Below, one piece after another: positions 29,685 through 36,399 of a stretch of 64,000 nucleotides of DNA. The stretch comes from Pseudomonas prosekii. GTDB taxonomy: Bacteria; Pseudomonadota; Gammaproteobacteria; Pseudomonadales; Pseudomonadaceae. The first letter of the stretch is position 1. Every line of letters starts with the position of its first letter. Below the pieces are notes generated by a model. That model was not told where the DNA came from and did no database searches. It worked only from the letters and a program-made list of their open reading frames with translations. The stretch is taken from the NCBI RefSeq assembly GCF_900105155.1, contig NZ_LT629762.1:3872501-3936500 (forward strand). The letters run 5' to 3'. A program made the position numbers and the translations under genes.

Positions 29685-29769
29685 AAACCTCTGGGCCGCG
29701 CTTGACGCCTGTCATTCATGGGGTTGGTTTTCGCAGGCAAGGGTTCGATGGCTGGTGACCAGTGAAATG

Positions 29770-29802
29770 TGGTCACTGATGGTGGTCACCGCGCCTGGTC
29801 AC
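29770..29802. repeat. TGGTCAC triple array
   Basis: Three exact copies of TGGTCAC at 29770, 29783 and 29796, steps 13 and 13 bp, with a related TGGTGACCA 17 bp before. Confidence 0.7.
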
Positions 29803-29868
29803 CGCCTGAATCAGCGCTAAACCGTGGATACCAGCATGGATACCGGCCGATCTGGTCAGCGCTAGCGA

Positions 29869-29976
29869 CCTAACAAAACTTAACCTTTTTTCGAGGCGGG
29901 AACCTGTCAAAACCTGTCATCGAGCGACTTATCAAAACTTAACATTGGACTGCCCGAAAACCTGACAAAACCTGAC
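29869..29976. repeat. Four tandem pairs with 10-bp steps (ACCTGAC / CTTAAC types)
   Basis: Pairs of the form word-AAA(A)-word: CCTAAC/CTTAAC (29869, 29879), ACCTGTC (29902, 29912), CTTATC/CTTAAC (29928, 29938) and ACCTGAC (29960, 29970). Related pairs occur at 28918 (ACCTGAC) and 32339 (CTTAGC/CTTAAC). Confidence 0.65.
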
Positions 29977-30079
29977 ATTGAAACTGCTACGTAATAGCAG
30001 TTTGAGGCGTACACGGATGGCCTCAACCAGTCCTCGGAGCGGTGGCAGGGCAAATGGTGAATCCCCGCCCGTGAAAAAA

Positions 30080-31534
30080 TTAATATCTCCAAAAGGCTGG
30101 TGTGAAAAGTACCAGAGCCGTCAGAATTTCCAGCCTCCCCAGAAGCATGCCAATGGTCAGCAGCCATTTTGCCGCGTCGGGCAAGCTTGAGAAGTTGCCA
30201 GCCGGTCCAATTATCGGGCCTAGACCGGGACCAACGTTACACACCGCTGTGGCGGCTCCGGTCAAAGCGGTCGTCCAATCAAGACCGAGTAGGGCTAAAC
30301 CCAGGGCGATGACGCCGATGGTAGTGCTGAAAAAAAATGTGAAGGTCAGAAGGGATCGTGCGATGTCTTCGTCAATGAGATGGCCGTTGTATTTCTTACG
30401 GATCACCGAGCGGGGATGTATCAGTTTATTGAGGCTGCCCGACAGTAGTGAAAAGGCCACTTGAAAACGGAATATTTTAAGGCCCCCTGCTGTAGATCCG
30501 GAGCAACCTCCCACGAAGGTCAAATAAAAGAACAGCATCACCGCGAAGCTACCCCATAAGGTGTAGTCCCCTAGGGCGACCCCCGTCGTGGTCACAACCG
30601 AGGTCACATTGACAGCCACAATTCGAAAAGACTCCCACCAACTGTAATCGCTGTTGAAGCACAACCATGTGCCGAATAGTAACCAGGTAATCACCAAAAA
30701 GCCGAGAAACCCCCTTACTTGCTGGTCTTTGATTAGCGCACTTTTGTTGCCCCTTGCGGTGGCGACATACAGGGTGAAAGGTAGACTGCCGAGGATCATG
30801 ACCACCACGGCCACCCAATGGATAGCCGGTTGAGGCCAGTGCGCCAAGGAGGCATCCGAAGTCGAGAATCCCCCGGTCGAAATTAACGACATTGCGTGAT
30901 TAATCGCTTCGAATAGCGTCATCCCCGCCGCCCACAGTGCCAGCGTGGCAATTCCCGTAAGGGCGATATACAGCCAGAGAATGTATGTGGCCGCTACATG
31001 TGAGCGAGGCGTTACCTTTTCCGACCAGTCTGAAGATTCTGTTTGGAACAAGCGCATACCGCCGACTCTCAGCAGAGGCAAGATCGCTACGGCCATACCA
31101 ATGAAACCGATCCCCCCCAACCAATGGAGCATCGAGCGCCAGATCAGTAAGCCTGGGGACGCCGTATCCAGCCCCGTAAGAATTGTTGATCCAGTCGTAG
31201 TGATGCCGGACATCGTTTCGAAGAAAGCGTCGGTGTAGGTGATATTGCTTATGAACACCATGGGCAAGGCTGCGAACGAGCACACGACCACCCAGCTGGC
31301 TGTGGTTAACAAGTACATATCTCTGGGTCGAAGTTGGGCAAGCTCCGGACGACCGCGACTAATCAGTGCCACACCGCTCGCGAAGGTGATTAGGCTCGAC
31401 CAGAGAAACGCATGCAGATCATCGCTGCGGTCATAGCCCACCAGCGTCACCAGGGGAATCATCATGCTGATTGCCAAGGCGATCAAAAAAATACCTAGGA
31501 TAAATCCGATAAGCCGCAGAGCTGCGATGAACAT
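30080..31534 (-). CDS. trkH: TrkH-family potassium uptake channel protein
   Basis: A 484-residue integral membrane protein, the same length as E. coli TrkH (483). Its four pore loops are recognisable: ITTTGSTIL, LISTGGFSTS, VTTTGVALG and VCNVGPGLG, each with the conserved filter glycine. It forms the potassium-translocating dimer and normally needs the cytoplasmic TrkA ring for control; no trkA is in the element, so a host TrkA would be used. The ATG at 31534 is chosen over an upstream TTG (31564) by length. It is an unusual cargo for a satellite and is flanked on both sides by repeat-array deserts. Confidence 0.92.
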   Translation of the reverse strand: MFIAALRLIGFILGIFLIALAISMMIPLVTLVGYDRSDDLHAFLWSSLITFASGVALISRGRPELAQLRPRDMYLLTTASWVVVCSFAALPMVFISNITYTDAFFETMSGITTTGSTILTGLDTASPGLLIWRSMLHWLGGIGFIGMAVAILPLLRVGGMRLFQTESSDWSEKVTPRSHVAATYILWLYIALTGIATLALWAAGMTLFEAINHAMSLISTGGFSTSDASLAHWPQPAIHWVAVVVMILGSLPFTLYVATARGNKSALIKDQQVRGFLGFLVITWLLFGTWLCFNSDYSWWESFRIVAVNVTSVVTTTGVALGDYTLWGSFAVMLFFYLTFVGGCSGSTAGGLKIFRFQVAFSLLSGSLNKLIHPRSVIRKKYNGHLIDEDIARSLLTFTFFFSTTIGVIALGLALLGLDWTTALTGAATAVCNVGPGLGPIIGPAGNFSSLPDAAKWLLTIGMLLGRLEILTALVLFTPAFWRY

Positions 31535-32021
31535 AGACAATGCTCTGATAGAGAAGCGCAGCAAATTACCAGTTACATCGCGCTGCCTACCACTGAATAT
31601 TTGGTTTCATCCACTCGAAAAGAGCGAGCCCGATCATCACTGCTGCTAGTAGCCACCGGCCAGCCTGTTATCAAAAGTTATGGTGCGGGCTGGTGCTGAT
31701 CGGACAACCTGTTAACAATTGTTAAGGTTGGAGCGGGCGTGACGTACGTGGCGAAACCCCGGGTGAAACTTCCCCAATCCCTGTTACACCCTAGGCAGTA
31801 AGGTCAGTTCCTAGTGGATGGATTTTTCGGCTTGTGCGGCCTGACTCAATCAAAAGTATATTAACCAGGCTGGTAATCGATCGCTGCATCCAGCCCATAC
31901 CGTGTTTACCAACGTGGATACCGATCGATCCATGTCATCCGTCGCGACCGATCGTCTAATGAGCTGGGAATGTTGTTTGTTCCATGTGTCTCCCTAGAAA
32001 CAGCAAAGAATTCGGTGCGCT
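31535..32021. other. Gene-free stretch upstream of trkH
   Basis: No supportable gene. It holds the trkH promoter region and further short paired words: GTTAT at 31668/31677, GTTAA at 31711/31721 (10-bp step), a single CTGTTACACC at 31781, and ATACC/TTACC/GGATACC near 31897-31922. Confidence 0.5.
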
Positions 32022-32309
32022 ATGTCTTCTCTCCTTCATCCACGCTCACTCCTTGGAACAACTCAGTCGCCCGCCTGTGGTGTACGTCTTCTAGTTGCCT
32101 ATTCTGCCGATCAGCGGGCACTGGCCCGTGACCTAATCGCTGAGGCCCGTATTGGGCGACTGCGCTTGGAGGAACAAGAGGAGATATTCAGGGAACGAAT
32201 GCTCGCATTAAGAGAGCTGCTAGCGAAGCTGCAAAGGTGCGGCGATGCTCATCGGGGGCGGCTACCAGGGTGGTCTGATCGCTGCCTGCCGGGATGGCCG
32301 AAATCGTAG
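32022..32309 (+). CDS. Hypothetical protein, uncertain
   Basis: A 95-residue frame with an amphipathic, Glu/Arg/Leu-rich centre (RIGRLRLEEQEEIFRERMLA) that reads like a helix of a real protein, but the ends are low in conserved character and no ribosome binding site is obvious. Function unknown; possibly a regulator fragment. Confidence 0.35.
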   Translation: MSSLLHPRSLLGTTQSPACGVRLLVAYSADQRALARDLIAEARIGRLRLEEQEEIFRERMLALRELLAKLQRCGDAHRGRLPGWSDRCLPGWPKS

Positions 32310-32417
32310 GTGAACTATCAGTTGGCGGAAGGCAGGGACTTAGCAAAACTTAACATCGCCCTGGGGGGCGAACCTGAAAAATTTTGAAAAGTAACCCTCA
32401 GTTGAAGAGTGGGCGCG

Positions 32418-32804
32418 CTATTGCATTACCGCTGTAATGGCTTGCTCTAGCTGGTCCAGGTTATAAGGCTTTTGTAGGTAGGTCGCTGACGGCGGTATGA
32501 CCTGCTCGTCGACCAAGTCGCCAGATGTGAGGATGGAAGGGATCACTGGCCACCTTTCATTTGCTATGTGGATTAGCTCTATTCCCTGGATTCCTCTAGG
32601 AAGTCCCTGGTCCACGATGATCAGTGAACAAACCCCCTTCAAACTTATGAGATGCGCCAGCGCTTCAGTGGTGTTGTCGAAGGCGGCTGAGCTGAATCCA
32701 ATTTCTGCCAACGCTTCCTCCAAAAGCATTCTTACAACCGGTTCGTCTTCAATGACGATTATGTGTCCGAGGGCGGTGCCAATTGCATCTCGACTACCGA
32801 TCAC
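32418..32804 (-). CDS. Stand-alone response-regulator receiver protein
   Basis: A 128-residue receiver domain with no output domain. The acidic pair (VIEDEP), the phosphoacceptor aspartate (LIIVDQGLP), the signalling Ser/Thr (LTSGD) and the lysine (YLQKPY) are all present, so it should be phosphorylatable. No histidine kinase is in the element, so phosphate would have to come from a host kinase. It may be a single-domain output or phosphate sink. Confidence 0.82.
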   Translation of the reverse strand: MIGSRDAIGTALGHIIVIEDEPVVRMLLEEALAEIGFSSAAFDNTTEALAHLISLKGVCSLIIVDQGLPRGIQGIELIHIANERWPVIPSILTSGDLVDEQVIPPSATYLQKPYNLDQLEQAITAVMQ

Positions 32805-32881
32805 GCTAGGTTCCTTCTACGGGGTGCCCGTGGGTTTGAGTGTCGAGTGTAAGCGCATTCTCAGAAATAGGCTGTGCGCCG

Positions 32882-32914
32882 TGGTTACTTTTGGTGGTTA
32901 CCGGCAGTGGTTAC
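32882..32914. repeat. TGGTTAC triple array
   Basis: Three exact copies of TGGTTAC at 32882, 32895 and 32908, steps 13 and 13 bp, upstream of the response regulator. It is followed by two CATATGG words (32934, 32953). Confidence 0.7.
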
Positions 32915-32974
32915 CACGCTGCGTGAAACAGACCATATGGTCCCACTGGGATCATATGGGCTCTCTCGGACGCG

Positions 32975-33331
32975 TTACAAACAGGGTTTGATACTTGCTG
33001 CTCGGCGGTCTGATATCCAGCTCATGCCCCCGCCATTGGTAAAAAACTCGACTTTTGTTTTTGCCTTGCTGCCGATTACATCTGTCATCTCCCTATTGCC
33101 AGCGTTAACGACAGACTTTCCGCCGCCCGGCCTTGGCTGGAGACTCACATCATAGTGAACGCCCGCCAATGATTCGTTTTGCCAGGCATACAGAATGCAT
33201 TCCGCCACTTCCTGCTCTGGTTTTGTGGAGGTGAAACTCTTCTGCGGGCCTCGATCCCTCATCTCCTGAATGGAAGTTGCGCATCCACTCAGCGCGACAA
33301 CGCAGACCATCGCGAGAATCCGTAATTTCAT
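32975..33331 (-). CDS. Small lipoprotein of unknown function
   Basis: A 118-residue protein with a lipoprotein signal peptide (MKLRILAMVCVVALSGCATS; lipobox LSGC, lipidation at Cys17). The mature part is polar and basic with no recognised domain. GGAG eight bases before the ATG fixes the start at 33331. Small lipoproteins are common morons of phages and satellites, for example in superinfection exclusion or serum resistance; no specific role can be read here. Confidence 0.7.
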   Translation of the reverse strand: MKLRILAMVCVVALSGCATSIQEMRDRGPQKSFTSTKPEQEVAECILYAWQNESLAGVHYDVSLQPRPGGGKSVVNAGNREMTDVIGSKAKTKVEFFTNGGGMSWISDRRAASIKPCL

Positions 33332-33380
33332 TTGCCTACTCCTTGAAGTGAATGCGCAGCCTACCATCGGCAGGCCTCTG

Positions 33381-34028
33381 CTACTGCTGATCTTCCGCGA
33401 CGACGCCGAGCGATACGCAAGCGGAGCCCACCACCATCTCGCCGTAACAGAGCGGCACGGGGTTTCCTTGGGTCACTGTGTTTTTGATGCCGCTGAAGTT
33501 GTAGCTGGGCTGGTTATCTGCGGCTTCCGAACTATCAATGCCCGGCGCGGTACCGGCGACCATCTGAGCGACACCGCCAAGGGCAAGCGAGATACCGACC
33601 GTGCCGACAACGCCCCAGGCACTACCCGCACCAAACAATGCTGTAGAACCACCGGCACCAGCAGCCAAGCCGCCAGAAAAGTAGCTGGCGGCCACGACGA
33701 GCGCAATACCAACTATCGTCTGGAGGCCACCACTGTTTTTGCTTCCCTCAACGACCGGGGTGATTCGCATGACCCCGCTGCCCGGCGGGTCGCGTAACTC
33801 ACCAGGTCCAATGTTCCGATCGCCGTAGTAAACGGCAAATACGATTCTTTTTTCCCTTGATTCGTTCAGGTACTGAGTAAAGCCCTTTTCCAGCACGCCC
33901 AGCGCACGTATACCTTCCGCAATGTTGGCCACCGCGAGGAAATGCTGTTTCCCAAAACGCTTTCCTAGCGCGCCGTCCAGACGTATCTCCCTGATGCGAT
34001 CATTCGGGACGGAATTGAATTCACTCAT
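33381..34028 (-). CDS. Lambda gpI-like tail assembly protein, copy 2
   Basis: A 215-residue protein of the tail assembly protein I family (lambda gpI), which helps assemble the tail tip with gpJ, gpK and gpL. Family features seen: the N-terminal RIREIRLDGALGKRFGKQHF segment, a Gly/Ala-rich hydrophobic stretch (VGIALVVAASYFSGGLAAGA) and the C-terminal NPVPLCYGEMVVGS. It is a paralogue of the upstream gene and overlaps it by 4 bp (ATGA). No other tail gene is in the element. Confidence 0.8.
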   Translation of the reverse strand: MSEFNSVPNDRIREIRLDGALGKRFGKQHFLAVANIAEGIRALGVLEKGFTQYLNESREKRIVFAVYYGDRNIGPGELRDPPGSGVMRITPVVEGSKNSGGLQTIVGIALVVAASYFSGGLAAGAGGSTALFGAGSAWGVVGTVGISLALGGVAQMVAGTAPGIDSSEAADNQPSYNFSGIKNTVTQGNPVPLCYGEMVVGSACVSLGVVAEDQQ

Positions 34029-34648
34029 ACCTTGTCCTCTGCAAAGATCGATGCCGAGATGATCATGCCGCCCCACCGGCGGTCGCCGATGCAGATCGGC
34101 ACAGGGTTGCCGCTCGCCGTGGTGTTCCGAGCCGAGCCGAACGCGTAGCTCGGCCGGTTTTCAGGGGCCGAGCTTGACTGAAGCCCGCGCTGTTGAGGGC
34201 TAGTCATTTGTATGACGCCGCCGATGACTGCGGAGGCGCCCGCAGCACCCACAGCCCCCCACGCTCCACCAGCAGCAAACCCACCCGCCCCGCCTGTCGC
34301 GATCGTCGCCGCGATGATCATCACAACACCGATGATCGTTTGCAGGCTTCCTGCGCGCTTACTCCCACTAATCACCGGGACGATTTTCAGCGTCCTTATG
34401 CCGCCCAGCTCGAAACCCTTCTCACCAACATTCTTGCCGTTGCGGATAATGGCGAACCTCATACCCAGACGTTGAAGGCGGGCGACCTCCTCAGTGAACC
34501 CTTCGACCGTTGCCCTCAACGCCCTGAACACTTCCCATGCGTTGCCGGTTTCGAGCAGGTAATCCTTCTGCCGGAAAAACTTTCTCCCCAATATGCTGCT
34601 GAGCTGGATCGTTGTCCGTGGTTTGTAGTGCGCTGCTGTTGCGGCCAT
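34025..34648 (-). CDS. Lambda gpI-like tail assembly protein, copy 1
   Basis: A 207-residue gpI-like protein with the same layout as its neighbour: N-terminal TTIQLSSILGRKFFRQKDY, a hydrophobic Gly/Ala stretch (IIGVVMIIAATIATGGAGGF) and C-terminal GNPVPICIGDRRWGGMIISA. Two paralogues in tandem, with none of the other tail-tip genes, is not a normal prophage remnant. They may let the satellite alter tail tips of a helper phage, or act as assembly inhibitors. Confidence 0.8.
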   Translation of the reverse strand: MAATAAHYKPRTTIQLSSILGRKFFRQKDYLLETGNAWEVFRALRATVEGFTEEVARLQRLGMRFAIIRNGKNVGEKGFELGGIRTLKIVPVISGSKRAGSLQTIIGVVMIIAATIATGGAGGFAAGGAWGAVGAAGASAVIGGVIQMTSPQQRGLQSSSAPENRPSYAFGSARNTTASGNPVPICIGDRRWGGMIISASIFAEDKV

Positions 34649-34658
34649 GGTCTTTCTC

Positions 34659-35039
34659 CTAAGTGTTGGTAGCTGGCATGGATACGCCGAGGCGGATGGC
34701 GAGTAGCGATCGCGACATACGCGCTTGGTCGAATGTCACCTGCTCTCGCTGAGGGTCGTAGTTCCAAATCCTGTCGTAGATAGCCTTGTAAGCTCTGGCT
34801 CCACGAAACGTTCCTCGCAGCAGGTCCGCCGAAACTCGCGCCTCCTCCTCAGTAAAAAACGGTCCGTCGATGGTCACCTTCATGCCATCGCGGACATGCT
34901 GAACATCCCAAACCAAATAGCCGGAATCTGGTCCCTGACTCAGAGGGTGCGACTCAAACCGATTGGTTTTGCATGCCTCCTCGAAGCGATCCCGATGTGT
35001 CGGCGGTTGGCTAGCTGCGTTGCTGTCCTGTTCCGTCAT
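34659..35039 (-). CDS. Hypothetical protein upstream of the tail-assembly pair
   Basis: A 126-residue soluble protein, first of the small operon that continues with the two tail-assembly genes (10-bp gap). It contains SGYLVWDVQHVRDGMKVTID and FFTEEEARVSADLLRG, an alpha/beta pattern with no recognised motif. The palindromic region at 35098-35138 lies just upstream and probably controls it. Confidence 0.6.
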   Translation of the reverse strand: MTEQDSNAASQPPTHRDRFEEACKTNRFESHPLSQGPDSGYLVWDVQHVRDGMKVTIDGPFFTEEEARVSADLLRGTFRGARAYKAIYDRIWNYDPQREQVTFDQARMSRSLLAIRLGVSMPATNT

Positions 35040-35097
35040 ATGTACCTCTGGTGCGCCACTGGCGCTCGTTATGGGCTGATACCCGGTCGTGTTGCTC

Positions 35098-35138
35098 CGT
35101 GTCGCGACACGTTTTCGTGATTCACAAAACGTGTCGCG
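35098..35138. promoter_or_regulatory. Nested palindromes of CGTGTCGCG, probable operator
   Basis: A perfect 14-bp palindrome (CGTGTCGCGACACG, 35098-35111) overlaps a perfect 13-bp inverted repeat (CGCGACACGTTTT at 35103-35115 and AAAACGTGTCGCG at 35126-35138). The word CGTGTCGCG thus occurs three times. It lies between two minus-strand genes, upstream of the cargo operon. A hairpin terminator is possible, but no T run follows on the minus strand. Confidence 0.6.
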
Positions 35139-35149
35139 TAATTGGGTTT

Positions 35150-35755
35150 CTACTTGCCGACGATGCTCAGGGTGGGCGGGAGCTTTGGTCCAAACGGTGC
35201 GCCAGGTGCAAAAGGGTCTGGTCGTAAATGCGCTGGGCAGTCCCTGATGAAGTTGGCGGTCGCGATCTGACAGGCGTTGAACAACGGCGCGTCATTCCAT
35301 TCCTGCCCTCGGCGTGCGGCGCTGTCCTCCATGGAATGGGCGAACACCAGCTCCGCCAAACCGTTCACGCCGTCTTTCCTCGCCGCCTCACGCTCCACGG
35401 TGTTCACCGCGAGCAGATCGCACACCCGGTCGAAGCCCAGGCCATCCATCAGCCCTTCGGTGTCCAGCATGAGCGACCGGCCGAACGCCCCCAGCACCTT
35501 GCGCAAGTCATCCCACTCGGCGCGCCGATGGTCCGTGGACTGCTGTTGAATCTCGTAAATCTTGTTGGCGGTGAACGGGAGGTAGTGGCGCAGTTTGCTG
35601 GCCTCACGACGTATGGCTCGACGCTCGCTTCGTATGGCGTCTGCCCGCTGCCCGAAGATGCGGCAGATCCGGCGCGTAGTGATCAGGCTCGTACTCATGC
35701 TGGCGCCTGGCTTCTGTGCGATTTCCAGCAGGGCGATAACGACATTGGTCTTCAA
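35150..35755 (-). CDS. Hypothetical protein downstream of the replication module
   Basis: A protein of about 201 residues, basic and helical at the N-terminus (TTRRICRIFGQRADAIRSER, then RRAIRREASKLRHYLPF), then neutral. The first part looks able to bind nucleic acid. A TTG at 35755 overlaps the stop of the upstream gene in a TTGA junction and is taken as the start because the longer frame only reads through that gene. Function unknown; its conserved position after the primase genes suggests a role in satellite replication or packaging. Confidence 0.6.
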   Translation of the reverse strand: MKTNVVIALLEIAQKPGASMSTSLITTRRICRIFGQRADAIRSERRAIRREASKLRHYLPFTANKIYEIQQQSTDHRRAEWDDLRKVLGAFGRSLMLDTEGLMDGLGFDRVCDLLAVNTVEREAARKDGVNGLAELVFAHSMEDSAARRGQEWNDAPLFNACQIATANFIRDCPAHLRPDPFAPGAPFGPKLPPTLSIVGK

Positions 35756-36063
35756 GGCTGCGTCTCCATGGGCGTGCGGTCGTACTCGGCGCGCAGCTCG
35801 GCGCCAGCGGGGCAATAGCGACTGGTGGGCGCGTAGCACGATGGGCAGGCCATAACGTGGTTTAGGTAGGCGTCGCGCGCCAGCCGCCATTCAGGCGTGG
35901 CTGTGGCGGCGCTTGCGTGAGGCTCAGTCACAAACCGGGGGCGGCGTTCCGCGTTGGTGTCCAGCGCCAGCGACGGACGGGGCGCAGGGCGGCGGGCTTC
36001 CTCCGTGGTGGTACTCGCGATGGTCGGCGGCACCTGATCGAGCAGGTTGGAAAGTAGGCTCAT
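35752..36063 (-). CDS. Small putative zinc-binding protein
   Basis: A 103-residue protein with a Pro/Ala/Thr-rich N-terminus and a cysteine cluster near the end (CPSCYAPTSRYCPAG) that could bind zinc. AGGTGAA precedes the ATG at 36063. It is the first gene downstream of the iteron region and overlaps the next gene by 4 bp. Confidence 0.6.
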   Translation of the reverse strand: MSLLSNLLDQVPPTIASTTTEEARRPAPRPSLALDTNAERRPRFVTEPHASAATATPEWRLARDAYLNHVMACPSCYAPTSRYCPAGAELRAEYDRTPMETQP

Positions 36064-36119
36064 GGCTTCACCTGGCCTGATTTGCCCCATTGCCCAAATG
36101 TGTCTGTGAAAAAAAAACG

Positions 36120-36347
36120 GGGGAACGGGGGAACAGTGGGAACAACCAATGATTCCGGGGCTTTCAGAGGGGGGTTCTGTACCCCACGTTTTTTTGTGGG
36201 GAACAGTGATAACCAAACATCAATAAAGCGCTGTTCGCTTATATTCAAAAACATGTTTGTGTTCCCCCTGTTCCCCAAACACCAAATAAGGGGGAACGGC
36301 TACAGGCCGCGTCTTTGCTGGCTGTTCCCCCGTTCCCCCTGTTCCCC
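36120..36347. other. Iteron-rich putative replication origin of the satellite
   Basis: The 335-bp gap between the DUF927 gene and the next small gene holds nine exact copies of GGGGAAC/GTTCCCC: forward at 36120, 36128, 36198 and 36291; reverse at 36261, 36270, 36324, 36332 and 36341; plus one imperfect copy (TGGGAAC, 36137). The outer triplets are mirror images with identical 8- and 9-bp steps. Between them lies AT-rich DNA (36207-36258). Phage P4 uses a similar word, GGTGAACA, as binding site of its primase-helicase. Confidence 0.7.
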
Positions 36348-36399
36348 ACGTTTGTAGGTTCCTGTGAAGTTGGGCATTCGTCTCTGGTGTTGGTGGAGG

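Larger units (their letters stand above)
29373..30079. other. Gene-free stretch dense in repeat arrays, distal to trkH
   Basis: No supportable gene; a 141-residue plus-strand frame is made largely of the arrays. Clusters in order: TGCGTAC x3 (29408), TGCGC x3 (29446), TGTTACAC x2 (29559), TGCGTG x3 (29587), TGCGCGA x3 (29653), TGGTCAC x3 (29770), TGGATACC x2 (29825), then pairs with 10-bp steps: CCTAAC/CTTAAC (29869), ACCTGTC (29902), CTTATC/CTTAAC (29928), ACCTGAC (29960). Confidence 0.65.

Noticed and set aside
29395..29820. Plus-strand 141-residue frame
   Set aside because: It is built largely from the TGCGTAC, TGCGCGA and TGGTCAC arrays, has no ribosome binding site and no protein-like pattern.
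26820..32914. Repeat clusters as a CRISPR array
   Set aside because: The repeated words are only 5-9 bp, steps are 9-13 bp, copies per cluster are 2-5 and no cas genes are present.
36060..36357. Short frames on both strands through the iteron region
   Set aside because: They are translations of the GGGGAAC repeats and have no gene-like features.
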